From positions 1 through 20,376 of IMG/VR virus record IMGVR_UViG_3300010371_000577: a stretch of 20,376 nucleotides of DNA; one strand, given 5' to 3'. A program made the translations under genes and the position numbers. Each line of letters starts with the position of its first letter. Position 1 is the stretch's first letter. A model generated the notes under the pieces. It was not told the origin of the DNA. It searched no databases and was given only the letters and a program-made list of their open reading frames with translations. Below, in pieces: positions 7,580 through 14,436 of this stretch. Source of the stretch: a virus.

Positions 7580-7584
7580 GAGGA
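7580..7584 (+). promoter_or_regulatory. Ribosome binding site deciding the start at 7589
   Basis: GAGGA 4 nt before ATG 7589. The same frame is open upstream through the capsid gene, but there it gives an Arg/Ser-rich shadow; the purine tract and position just after the capsid stop fix the start. Confidence 0.6.
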
Positions 7585-7588
7585 ATCC

Positions 7589-8143
7589 ATGCCCAAAATC
7601 TACGTCGCCAATACCACGATGCAGAACGTGGAGCTCAATTACCGAATGCCGACGGAGCCCAATCCCAAGACCGGTCGCATGATGTGGAGCGAGCGGCTGT
7701 ACGTCGAGAAGATCCCGGCCGGCGGCCAGATCCTCTTGGGCGGCGGTCGCGAGTTCACGGACTTCGACGTGAAGCACATCTTCGATCATCTGGGAGCAAA
7801 CTACGCCGTGCGCCGCAATGGAGAACTCGCTCGGGGTTTCGTCGGCATGATCTGGGACGAGAAGCCGATCAAGGTCGGTCGGATAGAAGAGGCGATCGGG
7901 CAAAACAGGGATGCGGCGGAGGAGCGTAGCGACAGGATGTTGAACGCGACCGCGGCAGCCTCACTCGCCAAGCAGAGCGAGAAGGCCCAGGAGGCCGGCA
8001 TCCCCGCACCGGATCGCGTCGAGATCGAGGTCGCGGCCGATATCTCAAGGGATGCTGATGTCGGCGGCAAAGGCTCGGAGGCGGTCCAGGCCGGAGTGAC
8101 GCCTCGCAGTCGCAGGAACGGTAGCGGCCGCGTTGCCGCGTAA
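7589..8143 (+). CDS. Conserved head-region protein of unknown function
   Basis: 184 aa, 25 nt after the capsid gene. Residues 1-100 look folded: MPKIYVANTTMQNVELNYRMP, RLYVEKIPAGGQILLGG, FDVKHIFDHLGANYAV, ending with an ARGFVGMIWDEKPI strand. Residues 100-184 are Ala/Glu/Lys/Arg-rich, helical then disordered, ending in a basic RSRRNGSGRVAA tail. I recall similar N-terminal parts in phages with DUF2184 capsids but know no function. Possible roles are a head completion or minor capsid protein; that is position-based inference. The basic tail could touch packaged DNA. Confidence 0.68.
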   Translation: MPKIYVANTTMQNVELNYRMPTEPNPKTGRMMWSERLYVEKIPAGGQILLGGGREFTDFDVKHIFDHLGANYAVRRNGELARGFVGMIWDEKPIKVGRIEEAIGQNRDAAEERSDRMLNATAAASLAKQSEKAQEAGIPAPDRVEIEVAADISRDADVGGKGSEAVQAGVTPRSRRNGSGRVAA

Positions 8144-8160
8144 TCAGAAAAGAGGCCGTC

Positions 8161-8496
8161 ATGGCGAGTCAGAAGTCGAAGCGTCCCGCGCCACGGAAAA
8201 AGAAACGGACTTCGGCTTCTGCGGCTGCGATCACGAGCGATCCGGTAGCGGAGTGCGGTATCGGCGCTCCGGCCGGCGATCTGACATCTGAGGCGCGCGA
8301 GGTCATGGAGGACAATGCCCGCGCGCTTGCGGAGATGGGGGTAAGCGTTGCCAGCGATCCCGTGACGCCGCTCGACATCTCGCTGCCTGTGCTGGATGCC
8401 GTGCCAGATGAGCCGACTCGACCTTCGGCTCCGAAACGTCCAGGGATCATCAGTCGCTTCATTGACTGGGTTTTCGATCTGAATTCGGGCCGCTGA
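8161..8496 (+). CDS. Small protein with basic N-terminus and amphipathic C-terminus, unknown function
   Basis: 111 aa, preceded by an AGAGG tract and 17 nt after the previous stop. Residues 3-18 contain a dense Lys/Arg cluster (KSKRPAPRKKKR), the middle is acidic and Pro/Ala-rich and probably disordered, and the last 20 residues (RPGIISRFIDWVFDLNSGR) would form an amphipathic helix with Ile, Phe, Trp on one face. It matches no family I know. A short DNA- or membrane-contacting internal head protein is possible but unproven. Spacing and coupling to the next gene (6 nt) support that it is real. Confidence 0.6.
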   Translation: MASQKSKRPAPRKKKRTSASAAAITSDPVAECGIGAPAGDLTSEAREVMEDNARALAEMGVSVASDPVTPLDISLPVLDAVPDEPTRPSAPKRPGIISRFIDWVFDLNSGR

Positions 8497-8502
8497 GGAC
8501 TC

Positions 8503-9249
8503 ATGGCGGTCAATCCGTTCGTTCCCAATCTCGCGGATTACCGCTCCTTCGTCTACGGGATGTCGAGCAAGGCGGCGTCGGGCTATCCGACCGCTGCCGG
8601 CACGGTGAGCGCCGGCACGATCTCTTCTCTCACGGATCAGGCTGCGAACTGGAAGGCCAACGCGTGGATCGGGTGCGTGATGTTCGATGTCACGCAGTCC
8701 TTTGGCGGAATCGTCATCTCCAATACGTCGACGGTCGTGAGCTTTGAGGTCTACGGTCCGGGATCTGTGCAACTGATCGACAGCTCCGGCGCCTTCGTTA
8801 TGGACTCGGGTGGTAATCAGATAACAGGCGTCGGCAATGCTCAGGGTTTGGCACCGGCACCGGGAGATCGGTACCTCATCGTACAGGCGTCGCTTTCCGA
8901 AAGCCTTGCCATCGCGATTGCGACGGTGAATGAGACTCTTAGCTGTGTCGCGCCTCTGCTTTACACCAAGGCCGTCTACAACCTGGCGTTGGATCGCCTC
9001 ATCAACTTCGGCGTCGATGTCGAGGGGCAGACCTGGCTTCAGGACCTGCGGACCGACTTCGGGGTGCTCAGCATTGAGTCCGGCGTCGTCGCGGCCGCAT
9101 CGGATCAGGGCACCTCGGGCTCGATGCTGGTACCGGATCAGTTCCGCACCTTCACGCTCGATGACCTTCAGCTCATGAAGACTCCGTTTGGGCGTCAGTA
9201 TCTTTCCATAGCCCAGAACTACGGATCCACGCTTTTTGGTGTCTCATGA
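8503..9249 (+). CDS. Head-tail adaptor (connector) protein with inserted beta domain
   Basis: 248 aa. The ends look like a known connector family: MAVNPFVPNLADYRSFVYGM at the start, then from about residue 130 LSESLAIAIATVNETL, YTKAVYNLALDRLINF, a DLRTDFGVLSI segment, LVPDQFRTFTLDDLQLMKTPFGRQYLSIAQ and a Trp/Phe-Gly C-terminus. Between them (about 31-128) sits a beta-rich stretch including TDQAANWKANAWIGCVM and VISNTSTVVSF, a pattern seen as a separate module in other phage structural proteins. The gene should make the ring joining portal to the neck. The stop overlaps the next ATG (ATGA at 9246-9249). Naming of the exact ring (adaptor versus stopper) is uncertain. Confidence 0.68.
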   Translation: MAVNPFVPNLADYRSFVYGMSSKAASGYPTAAGTVSAGTISSLTDQAANWKANAWIGCVMFDVTQSFGGIVISNTSTVVSFEVYGPGSVQLIDSSGAFVMDSGGNQITGVGNAQGLAPAPGDRYLIVQASLSESLAIAIATVNETLSCVAPLLYTKAVYNLALDRLINFGVDVEGQTWLQDLRTDFGVLSIESGVVAAASDQGTSGSMLVPDQFRTFTLDDLQLMKTPFGRQYLSIAQNYGSTLFGVS

Positions 9250-9767
9250 GCCCGATTCTCGATGATACCCGCGGCACCTTCACGGGCGGTGGCGGGAGCA
9301 TTTCTGCGCCCACGCTGGGCTCCGGCAAGAGCCTCACGTTGAACCTCGGTGTCATCGTGCAGCCGTACCGGTCGGAGTCCAAGTCCGCAGGCGCGGTGAC
9401 GACGGGCGACGTCGCGAACTGGCTCGAAAAGCGATACGCCGTCATGGAAGTATTCACGCGCGTGCATTCGCGGGTCATTGAGAACGCGCTTTTCACCTCG
9501 ACCCAGGGGGCGCTCGAGGCGCTGTTCATGGGCCGACGCGTGGACCCGTTCGCTCGCGGCACGCAGGCCATCACGACGCGGTTCAAGCAGTACATCAACA
9601 GCTACGAGGCGGAGCGGGTCGGGATCCCCGGCACGCCTACCGGGGCGGCTCTGCGCGGCGTCTCGCATCGGCGTGCGCATCCGTACGCGAAGTCGAACCC
9701 GCGCCGGCCGTCGTTTCGCGACACCGGCACGTATGTCGGCTCGGCCGTGACGTGGGTGTCCTCGTAA
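9246..9767 (+). CDS. Probable neck / tail-completion protein
   Basis: 173 aa, start inside the previous stop. The N-terminus is Gly/Ser-rich (TGGGGSISAPTLGSGKSLTL); the centre ENALFTSTQGALEALFMGRR is helical; the C-terminus is strongly basic (RGVSHRRAHPYAKSNPRR) and ends PSFRDTGTYVGSAVTWVS. That final 'P-x-F-x-DTG-x-Y-x-x-S' pattern is common in small phage proteins of the neck/tail-completion group. It lies between the probable adaptor and a probable neck or terminator gene. Family assignment rests on position and this short motif only. The next gene starts immediately after the stop, with no gap. Confidence 0.5.
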   Translation: MSPILDDTRGTFTGGGGSISAPTLGSGKSLTLNLGVIVQPYRSESKSAGAVTTGDVANWLEKRYAVMEVFTRVHSRVIENALFTSTQGALEALFMGRRVDPFARGTQAITTRFKQYINSYEAERVGIPGTPTGAALRGVSHRRAHPYAKSNPRRPSFRDTGTYVGSAVTWVSS

Positions 9768-10712
9768 ATGGGTCTGCTTGATGAGTTCGACCCGAGTGAC
9801 ACTGCGCTCGGGGGCGTGCTCAATCGTGCACAGCGGCAGTTAAGCGGCGATCAGACGCTCGCCTTTCAGCGTTACTCGCGCGTCGTGCTGCCCGTGGACA
9901 AGTACGTCTACTGGCGGCCGATTGGGGATCCTTGCCCGATTCAAGGGTCGCTGCATTTCTCGCAGGACATCGAGCAGAACGAGGATGAGACCGTCGGGCT
10001 CGCGCATGTCGTCTTCACGACGCCGAGCCGAATCGCGCTCTTTGTGGATGCGCCGCCAGAGACGATCTTTGTCGCCACCGTCGAGAGCGATGGGACGCCG
10101 TTTCGCTTCGCCTTCGCACAGCAGCAGGGCCGCTACGACGCCGCGGGCGAGTGGCACTACGCAGGCCGGTCCATCTACCCAGCGCTTGCCACGCAGCTCC
10201 TGGATACGCCTGGAGCGATTGACCCCAGCCGGGCCATCGTCTCGAACAGCCTGCCGCTCTGGATCGCGCTCAACACATATGAGCCGCTCTACGGCTACGC
10301 GCCGAGGGTGACGCTGTACCCGGCGGACCTCGTCGAGCCGAACCTGACGCCACCTTATGGCGCGGTCGTCATCGACGGGCCGGAGCCATTCTCCGCAGCA
10401 CCGAACCTCGACGCGAACTCCTCGAGCACGCAGCCAGTCGCGGATCGCGTGAAGCTGATCCTCTACGGGCTTCAGAGCAATGAAGCGATCGATTTCCTGA
10501 ATGCCCTGATCCAGTACAGCCGCGACACGCAGAACTTCGGGCTCATGTCGATGCCATGCGTGGTCGACGCGCGCCGGACCCAGTCGGAGCTCCAGGCGAT
10601 CGCGATGCAGAAGACCATCGACGTCCGCGTGAGCTACACGCAAAGCCGCGTCAATACCGTGGCACAGAAACTCATCCTGTCGGCAGTGCCGACGGTGCTC
10701 ATACAGTCCTGA
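9768..10712 (+). CDS. Conserved phage protein, probable neck or tail terminator
   Basis: 314 aa, ATG directly abutting the previous TAA. N-terminal LAFQRYSRVVLPVDKYVYWRP and a run of beta strands (GSLHFSQDIEQNEDETVGLAHVVFTT) are features I associate with an uncharacterised protein in the neck region of several myophages. The middle is rich in aromatic residues (LWIALNTYEPLYGYAPRVTLYP); the C-terminal part has VKLILYGLQSNEAIDFLNALIQYSRD and ends in a beta-rich segment. No enzyme motif, membrane segment or signal peptide is seen. Position before the sheath suggests a tail terminator or sheath/tube initiation role; unproven. Confidence 0.55.
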   Translation: MGLLDEFDPSDTALGGVLNRAQRQLSGDQTLAFQRYSRVVLPVDKYVYWRPIGDPCPIQGSLHFSQDIEQNEDETVGLAHVVFTTPSRIALFVDAPPETIFVATVESDGTPFRFAFAQQQGRYDAAGEWHYAGRSIYPALATQLLDTPGAIDPSRAIVSNSLPLWIALNTYEPLYGYAPRVTLYPADLVEPNLTPPYGAVVIDGPEPFSAAPNLDANSSSTQPVADRVKLILYGLQSNEAIDFLNALIQYSRDTQNFGLMSMPCVVDARRTQSELQAIAMQKTIDVRVSYTQSRVNTVAQKLILSAVPTVLIQS

Positions 10713-10715
10713 TTT

Positions 10716-10720
10716 CGGAG
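10716..10720 (+). promoter_or_regulatory. Ribosome binding site deciding the start at 10727
   Basis: CGGAG, 6 nt before ATG 10727. The frame is open further upstream inside the previous gene, but the upstream part is Arg/Pro-rich shadow sequence, so this start is chosen. Confidence 0.65.
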
Positions 10721-10726
10721 CGATTC

Positions 10727-11164
10727 ATGCCTCAGAATCTCTTTCCCTGGAACAATCCGGCCGGCCTTCGCGAGCAGTCGCAGCCCAACGACGGATTCAG
10801 CACCGACACCACGGTCACCTCTCACGTGCTCACTGCCGCAAAATTGACGGGCGGCGCCGATGAAGTCGTGATTTCGTTGACCGGCACGCTGACCGGAGCG
10901 CAGACGGCGACCACGGACACTGCGACGAACATCGTTGCGGCCGTTCCTCAGGGCCAGCGCTACGTCGGCGCGAACTACCGGTTGCGCGTGATCAACGCGT
11001 CCTCCGGTGCCTTCGCCTGGACGATTGCGGGCGGCACCGGTGTCACGGTGACGGGTACCGCGACGATCGCGCAGAACACCTGGCGAGAATTCATAGTCAC
11101 CCTCACGGCGGTCGGAACCCCCGCTGTCACGCTACAGAGCGTCGGCACTGGGACGAACTCCTAA
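10727..11164 (+). CDS. Small beta-rich virion-type protein (decoration-like)
   Basis: 145 aa. Thr, Gly, Ala and Val dominate; the pattern STDTTVTSHVLTAAKL, TGTLTGAQTATTDTATNIVAA, RLRVINASSGAFAWTIAGG and TVTGTATIAQNTWREFIVTL is typical of a beta-sandwich module seen in decoration or appendage proteins of many tailed phages. The N-terminus MPQNLFPWNNPAGLREQ is likely an anchor. The stop shares one base with the next ATG (TAATG). Placement between neck genes and the sheath is not the usual place for capsid decoration, so it could also decorate the neck. Function is inferred from composition and recalled family pattern. Confidence 0.6.
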   Translation: MPQNLFPWNNPAGLREQSQPNDGFSTDTTVTSHVLTAAKLTGGADEVVISLTGTLTGAQTATTDTATNIVAAVPQGQRYVGANYRLRVINASSGAFAWTIAGGTGVTVTGTATIAQNTWREFIVTLTAVGTPAVTLQSVGTGTNS

Positions 11165-11475
11165 TGGCCGCGACGCTCGTCGGTCCGGTAACGGTGTCGC
11201 CGGGCCTTCCCGGCGGCAACCGTGCCGCACTCAATGTCACCGCCGCGACGGTGCTGAAAACGACTCCAGGCATCTGTGTCAGCGTCGCCGTGGTAGTCGC
11301 CGGAAGCACCGTTGGCACCGTGAACGATGTGGCTACGACGGGTGGCGCGGGAGCCGCGAATCAGTTCGGCACGATCCCGAACACCGTCAGCACCTACACG
11401 TTCAACTGGCCATGCGGCACTGGCATCGTGGTGGTTCCCGGAACCGGCCAGACGCTCGCGGTCTCGTTCGCCTGA
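11164..11475 (+). CDS. Small beta-rich protein, second of three in tandem
   Basis: 103 aa, ATG overlapping the previous TAA by one base. RAALNVTAATVLKTTPGICVSV, VVVAGSTVGTVNDVATTGG and IVVVPGTGQTLAVSFA resemble a small phage family whose members share 'A-x-V-x-K-x-x-PG...V...G...G...D' and end in a PG-x-GQ strand. Beta sandwich is likely. No enzyme motif. The stop again overlaps the next ATG (TGATG), so the three small proteins are probably made in linked amounts. Virion surface or neck protein is the best guess. Confidence 0.6.
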   Translation: MAATLVGPVTVSPGLPGGNRAALNVTAATVLKTTPGICVSVAVVVAGSTVGTVNDVATTGGAGAANQFGTIPNTVSTYTFNWPCGTGIVVVPGTGQTLAVSFA

Positions 11476-11771
11476 TGGGCACCGCAACGATCAACTGGGA
11501 CCTCGACGTCCCGGCGGCCGTTCCCACGGGAAGCGCGCTCGGAGTCTCCGAGGCCGGGCAGATCAAGGATAGACCGGGTCGGCTCTGGGACATCGTCTGC
11601 CTCGCCGCCGGCTCCATCACGCTGCTCGATGGCACGGCGGGCTCCGCCGCAACTCTGCTGCCGACCCTTCAGATGACCGCCGGGCAAGTCGTGTCGCTTC
11701 ACGGCTTCCCGTTCTTCTCCGGCCTCTACGTGTCGGCCGTCACCGGCGAATTCAACCTCTCATTCGCCTGA
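11475..11771 (+). CDS. Small beta-rich protein, third of three in tandem
   Basis: 98 aa starting at the ATG in TGATG; the open frame further upstream is a shadow of the previous gene. Sequence MGTATINWDLDVPAAVP, KDRPGRLWDIVCLAAGSITLLDG and FFSGLYVSAVTGEFNLSFA; its short FNLSFA ending resembles the LAVSFA ending of the preceding protein, and both look like the same class of small beta-sandwich (the GLYVSAVTG strand versus GIVVVPGTG). It may be a diverged paralogue of its neighbour, but identity is too low for me to be sure. No function is known. Confidence 0.6.
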   Translation: MGTATINWDLDVPAAVPTGSALGVSEAGQIKDRPGRLWDIVCLAAGSITLLDGTAGSAATLLPTLQMTAGQVVSLHGFPFFSGLYVSAVTGEFNLSFA

Positions 11772-11842
11772 CAGCCGGCGCCGCCCCTTCTGCCGCTGAC
11801 GCCACGCCGCGTCCGGCCGCCCTTACTCCTACGGAGCCGTAA

Positions 11843-13216
11843 ATGTCCATCGTTCAACTGAACGTCTCCACGCTGATTGGAGCGAAGCCGAGTACGCTTC
11901 AGCAGACTGGGGCGATCCTCTCCTTTGGCGCCACCACGCTCGCTGCCGGCGCCTACGCTGCTCTCACTCAGGACAGCGATCTCACCTCGCTCCTCGCCCC
12001 CGCTCAGTCACTCTCCTCACTCACCTGGTCCGGCGGCACCGTCACCGCGACAGCCGCCAACCCGATCGCCGGCCTCACCTCAGGCGACACCTTCTTGACG
12101 ACCATCTCCGGGGCCTCACCGATCGCCTACAACGGCACGGTCACAGCCACCGTGACGGGTCCGAGCACCTTCACGTACCCGCTCGCTGCGAATCCGGGCT
12201 CAGAGACCACCCCGGGCACGTACACGCCCGGCAATCAGGTGTACCTCGGTCTCGCCGTCAAAGACTTCTTCGCGCAAGGTACCCGCCGCGCCATCTACGT
12301 GCTCGAGCTCGGGGCGGCAGATGCGACCACCGGGCCCACCGCCTTGAGCACCTGGATCGCGGCGAACCCCGGCGTCTTCTACGTCTACCTCGTGCCCAAG
12401 TCCTGGGACGGCTCCGCTAACTTCATCGCGCTCGCCAATACGTTCAAGTCCGACACGTCCAAGACCTACTTCTTCGTCACGACGACCACGGGGACTTACG
12501 CGCCGTACGCCGGTATCAAGTCCATCTTGGCGATGGTGGAGGCGCCTGGCGTCTCGACGACCGAGTTCGATGCCGCAGAACCCATGCAGGCGGTGCTCTC
12601 CTATGCGCCGTCTTCAACCAATCGCCTGACCCCGCTCGCCTACACGTTCTTGAACGATGCGACCATTTACCCGGTCTTGGGCAACCAGTCGCTCCTCGCG
12701 GCGCTCGATGCCGCCAATGTGAACTACGTGGCGAGCGCTGCCGAAGGCGGCATCTCGAACGCGATGATCTCATCCGGGGCGCTTCAGGACGGCGAGGACT
12801 TCTCCTGGTGGTACGCCGTCGACTACTTGCAGATAAATGCGCAGCAGGTGAGCGCGAACGTCGTCATCAACGGGTCCAACAACTCGATAAACCCGCTCTG
12901 GTACAGCCAGGACGGCATCAACCGGCTGCAGGACGCGCAGTACAAGTTGCTCAAGAACATGGGCGCCTATGCGCTGACCCAGGCATCCCCGCAGCGCGCG
13001 ACGCTCGATCAGCAGACATTCATCGATGCGCTCGACAACGGCGATTACGACGGTCAGAACGTCGTCAACGCGGTGCCCTTCGCGGACTACATCGCGGCGA
13101 ATCCCGCGCAGTACCAAGACAACACTTACGGCGGCCTCACCATCGCGTTCTGGGCGCCGCAGCTCTTCAAGCACCTGATAATCAATGTGCTCGTCCAGAA
13201 TTACGTGGCCGGCTGA
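11843..13216 (+). CDS. Contractile tail sheath protein (DUF3383-like) with inserted beta domain
   Basis: 457 aa. Sheath subunits surround the tube and contract on infection. Support: the core elements VYLGLAVKDFFAQGTRRAIYVLEL, GVFYVYLVPKSWDG, KTYFFVTTTTGTYAPYAGIKSILAMVE, DFSWWYAVDYLQINAQQ, and the C-terminal GLTIAFWAPQLFKHLIINVLVQNYVAG, which is of the C-terminal arm type that links neighbouring subunits. Residues about 57-128 (LTWSGGTVTATAANP to TPGTY) form a separate Thr/Gly-rich beta domain in the N-terminal region, similar to one in the plug-like protein at 16790. CGGAG at 11832-11836 lies 6 nt before the ATG. The next gene, a tube protein, follows after 10 nt, as usual. Confidence 0.85.
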   Translation: MSIVQLNVSTLIGAKPSTLQQTGAILSFGATTLAAGAYAALTQDSDLTSLLAPAQSLSSLTWSGGTVTATAANPIAGLTSGDTFLTTISGASPIAYNGTVTATVTGPSTFTYPLAANPGSETTPGTYTPGNQVYLGLAVKDFFAQGTRRAIYVLELGAADATTGPTALSTWIAANPGVFYVYLVPKSWDGSANFIALANTFKSDTSKTYFFVTTTTGTYAPYAGIKSILAMVEAPGVSTTEFDAAEPMQAVLSYAPSSTNRLTPLAYTFLNDATIYPVLGNQSLLAALDAANVNYVASAAEGGISNAMISSGALQDGEDFSWWYAVDYLQINAQQVSANVVINGSNNSINPLWYSQDGINRLQDAQYKLLKNMGAYALTQASPQRATLDQQTFIDALDNGDYDGQNVVNAVPFADYIAANPAQYQDNTYGGLTIAFWAPQLFKHLIINVLVQNYVAG

Positions 13217-13226
13217 GGAATAGATC

Positions 13227-13664
13227 ATGCCAAACCCCAACATTTCGCCGGGAACGCTGAACCTCCTCAACACGAGCGTCACGATCCCGGGCTTTCCCTC
13301 GCTCAACGTCACCCCGTCATTCTTAGGCAAGCAGATGGCGCGCCTCTCGCTCGAGGGCGACGTAACCAAGCATTTGCCGGTCGCGGTGAGTGTGGTGCCC
13401 TCGCCGCAGGTCTATCTCATCGGCATGGTGACCATCAACCTCATCAAGTCCCAGGGCCTGGCCGCGCTCTACAAGACGCAGATGGATACGAACTCCATCC
13501 TGGGCGACATCACGGTCCGGCCGGACTCCACCGTGCTGCCGCCCTTTGACATGGACCAGGTCGCCATAGCGGACTGGCGCGAGATGTCGTTCAACGGCGA
13601 GGAGCCGGACATTTTCGTGACGTTGCGCGGTCGCTACCCGATCAACGCGAGCCTGTGGCCCTGA
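13227..13664 (+). CDS. Tail tube protein
   Basis: 145 aa directly after the sheath gene, the usual place and size for the inner tube subunit. The pattern VTPSFLGKQMARLSLEGDV, VYLIGMVTINLIKSQGLAALYKTQMDTNSILGDITVRPD and IADWREMSFNGEEPDIFVTLRGRYPINASL fits tube proteins: a beta barrel with a hexamer-forming loop and a helix at 'GLAALYKTQMDTN'. No domain beyond that. Tube assignment rests on these weak family resemblances plus strong synteny (sheath, tube, chaperone, tape measure). Confidence 0.78.
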   Translation: MPNPNISPGTLNLLNTSVTIPGFPSLNVTPSFLGKQMARLSLEGDVTKHLPVAVSVVPSPQVYLIGMVTINLIKSQGLAALYKTQMDTNSILGDITVRPDSTVLPPFDMDQVAIADWREMSFNGEEPDIFVTLRGRYPINASLWP

Positions 13665-13706
13665 CATAAGGCATGCAACCAATGGGCATCAAAACGAACG
13701 ATAAGA

Positions 13707-13711
13707 CGGAG
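13707..13711 (+). promoter_or_regulatory. Ribosome binding site deciding the GTG start at 13717
   Basis: CGGAG 5 nt before GTG 13717. In this frame a TAA at 13702 excludes upstream starts. A 14-codon ORF from ATG 13682 overlaps it in another frame. Confidence 0.6.
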
Positions 13712-13716
13712 TTGGC

Positions 13717-14346
13717 GTGCGCATAGATCGAAAGTTGTGCTTGGTGCATCCGCTAGAGCGCGACGACGGCCTCGTCCTCTTCGCGCACTCCACGCCGATC
13801 GCGGAAGAGACCTTCATCGCGTATCACCGTCCGCTCACCATGACGTACGCGCAGCTCGACGCGGACGGGCTCATCCGAAGCGGCGGCATCCGAAACGCGG
13901 ACTTGATCCTCAAGGATGTCTGTGAGCGGATCGGCATGTGGAAGGACGATCCGATCGAGAAGCGCATCGGCGTCGAGCGCGGACTGCTCGGGGAAATCCG
14001 CCGCCTCACGAACGTCTTCGCGCCCACCGCCCAGAAATGGGAGATGGTGCCGCTCGAAGATTGCGTCGCGCGGGACATCCTATCGTCGCAGGAAGCGCGG
14101 GAAGTGCAGGCTGCTGCGGTTTTTTTTTGCTGCAGCTCGCATGGCTTTCCACGCCAGAATCTGAAGACCTTCCTCCAGCTATGCTCCGGTCGAATCGGTG
14201 CGCACGTCACGTACTCGAGTGCTACAGCCTTCCAGTCTTCCTTGCCGACATTGACGCCCGACGAGAATTCTGGCGTGACGGCGGCGGCCTGGTGGGACAA
14301 ATACTTGAGTGGGTCGCAACCGGAGAGCAGTTCGGCGAAGTCATGA
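13717..14346 (+). CDS. Tail assembly chaperone (zero frame)
   Basis: 209 aa, GTG start. Tail chaperones coat the tape measure during tail assembly. The N-terminal part (RKLCLVHPLE, YHRPLTMTYAQL, ADLILKDVCE, GLLGEIRRLTNVF, KWEMVPLED) is of the kind encoded just ahead of tape measures in related phages. The frame continues past a run of nine T (14120-14128, codons for Val135, Phe136, Phe137). Residues 138-209, including AFQSSLPTLTPDENSG, resemble the C-terminal part of such chaperones as I remember them, so the long form is likely real. A second frame (-1) is open from the T-run to 14435. Confidence 0.72.
   Translation: MRIDRKLCLVHPLERDDGLVLFAHSTPIAEETFIAYHRPLTMTYAQLDADGLIRSGGIRNADLILKDVCERIGMWKDDPIEKRIGVERGLLGEIRRLTNVFAPTAQKWEMVPLEDCVARDILSSQEAREVQAAAVFFCCSSHGFPRQNLKTFLQLCSGRIGAHVTYSSATAFQSSLPTLTPDENSGVTAAAWWDKYLSGSQPESSSAKS
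14120..14128 (+). other. Nine-T slippery run, candidate -1 frameshift site
   Basis: Zero-frame codons here are GTT TTT TTT TGC, so T TTT TTT (14121-14127) fits the X XXY YYZ rule for -1 slippage. The -1 frame then reads TTG CTG CAG on to 14435. The same run would also be the likeliest place for a homopolymer-length error. Confidence 0.55.
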
Positions 14347-14435
14347 AGGCGTTTCAGCGGGACTTCTCGTGGACGTATGCGGAGGAGTTTCGCAATCGGT
14401 ACGTGTTGAAGGCTGCGGCGAGCAGGGGGATTTGA
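14127..14435 (+). CDS. -1 frame extension of the tail assembly chaperone (G-T-like product)
   Basis: If ribosomes slip at the T-run, residues 1-137 of the chaperone are joined to 102 further residues here, giving about 239 aa, like lambda gpG/gpGT. After the slip the frame reads LLQLAWLSTPESEDL, then SLPVFLADIDARREFW, GGGLVGQILEWVATGEQF and AFQRDFSWTYAEEFRNRYVLK: no excess of Arg or Pro, unlike the same frame ahead of the slip, which is Arg-rich shadow. It ends one base before the tape measure ATG, closing what would otherwise be a 90-nt gap. Separate initiation at ATG 14181 is possible but has no clear ribosome-binding tract. It is also possible that the T-run has lost one T in this sequence and that the fused frame is the only product. 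Confidence 0.55.
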   Translation: MLQLAWLSTPESEDLPPAMLRSNRCARHVLECYSLPVFLADIDARREFWRDGGGLVGQILEWVATGEQFGEVMKAFQRDFSWTYAEEFRNRYVLKAAASRGI

Positions 14436-14436
14436 T

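Noticed and set aside
7801-8772. Minus-strand open frame (323 codons) opposite three head genes
   Set aside because: Arg-rich shadow sequence crossing several plus-strand genes and their gaps; no recognisable motif.
11772-11842. GC-rich gap before the sheath as a terminator or promoter
   Set aside because: No stem of convincing length with a T-run and no -10/-35-like pair; only the CGGAG ribosome-binding site is supportable.
13682-13726. 14-codon ORF (MGIKTNDKTELACA) overlapping the chaperone start
   Set aside because: Too short and without a purine tract at proper spacing; could be a leader peptide, but chance is as likely.
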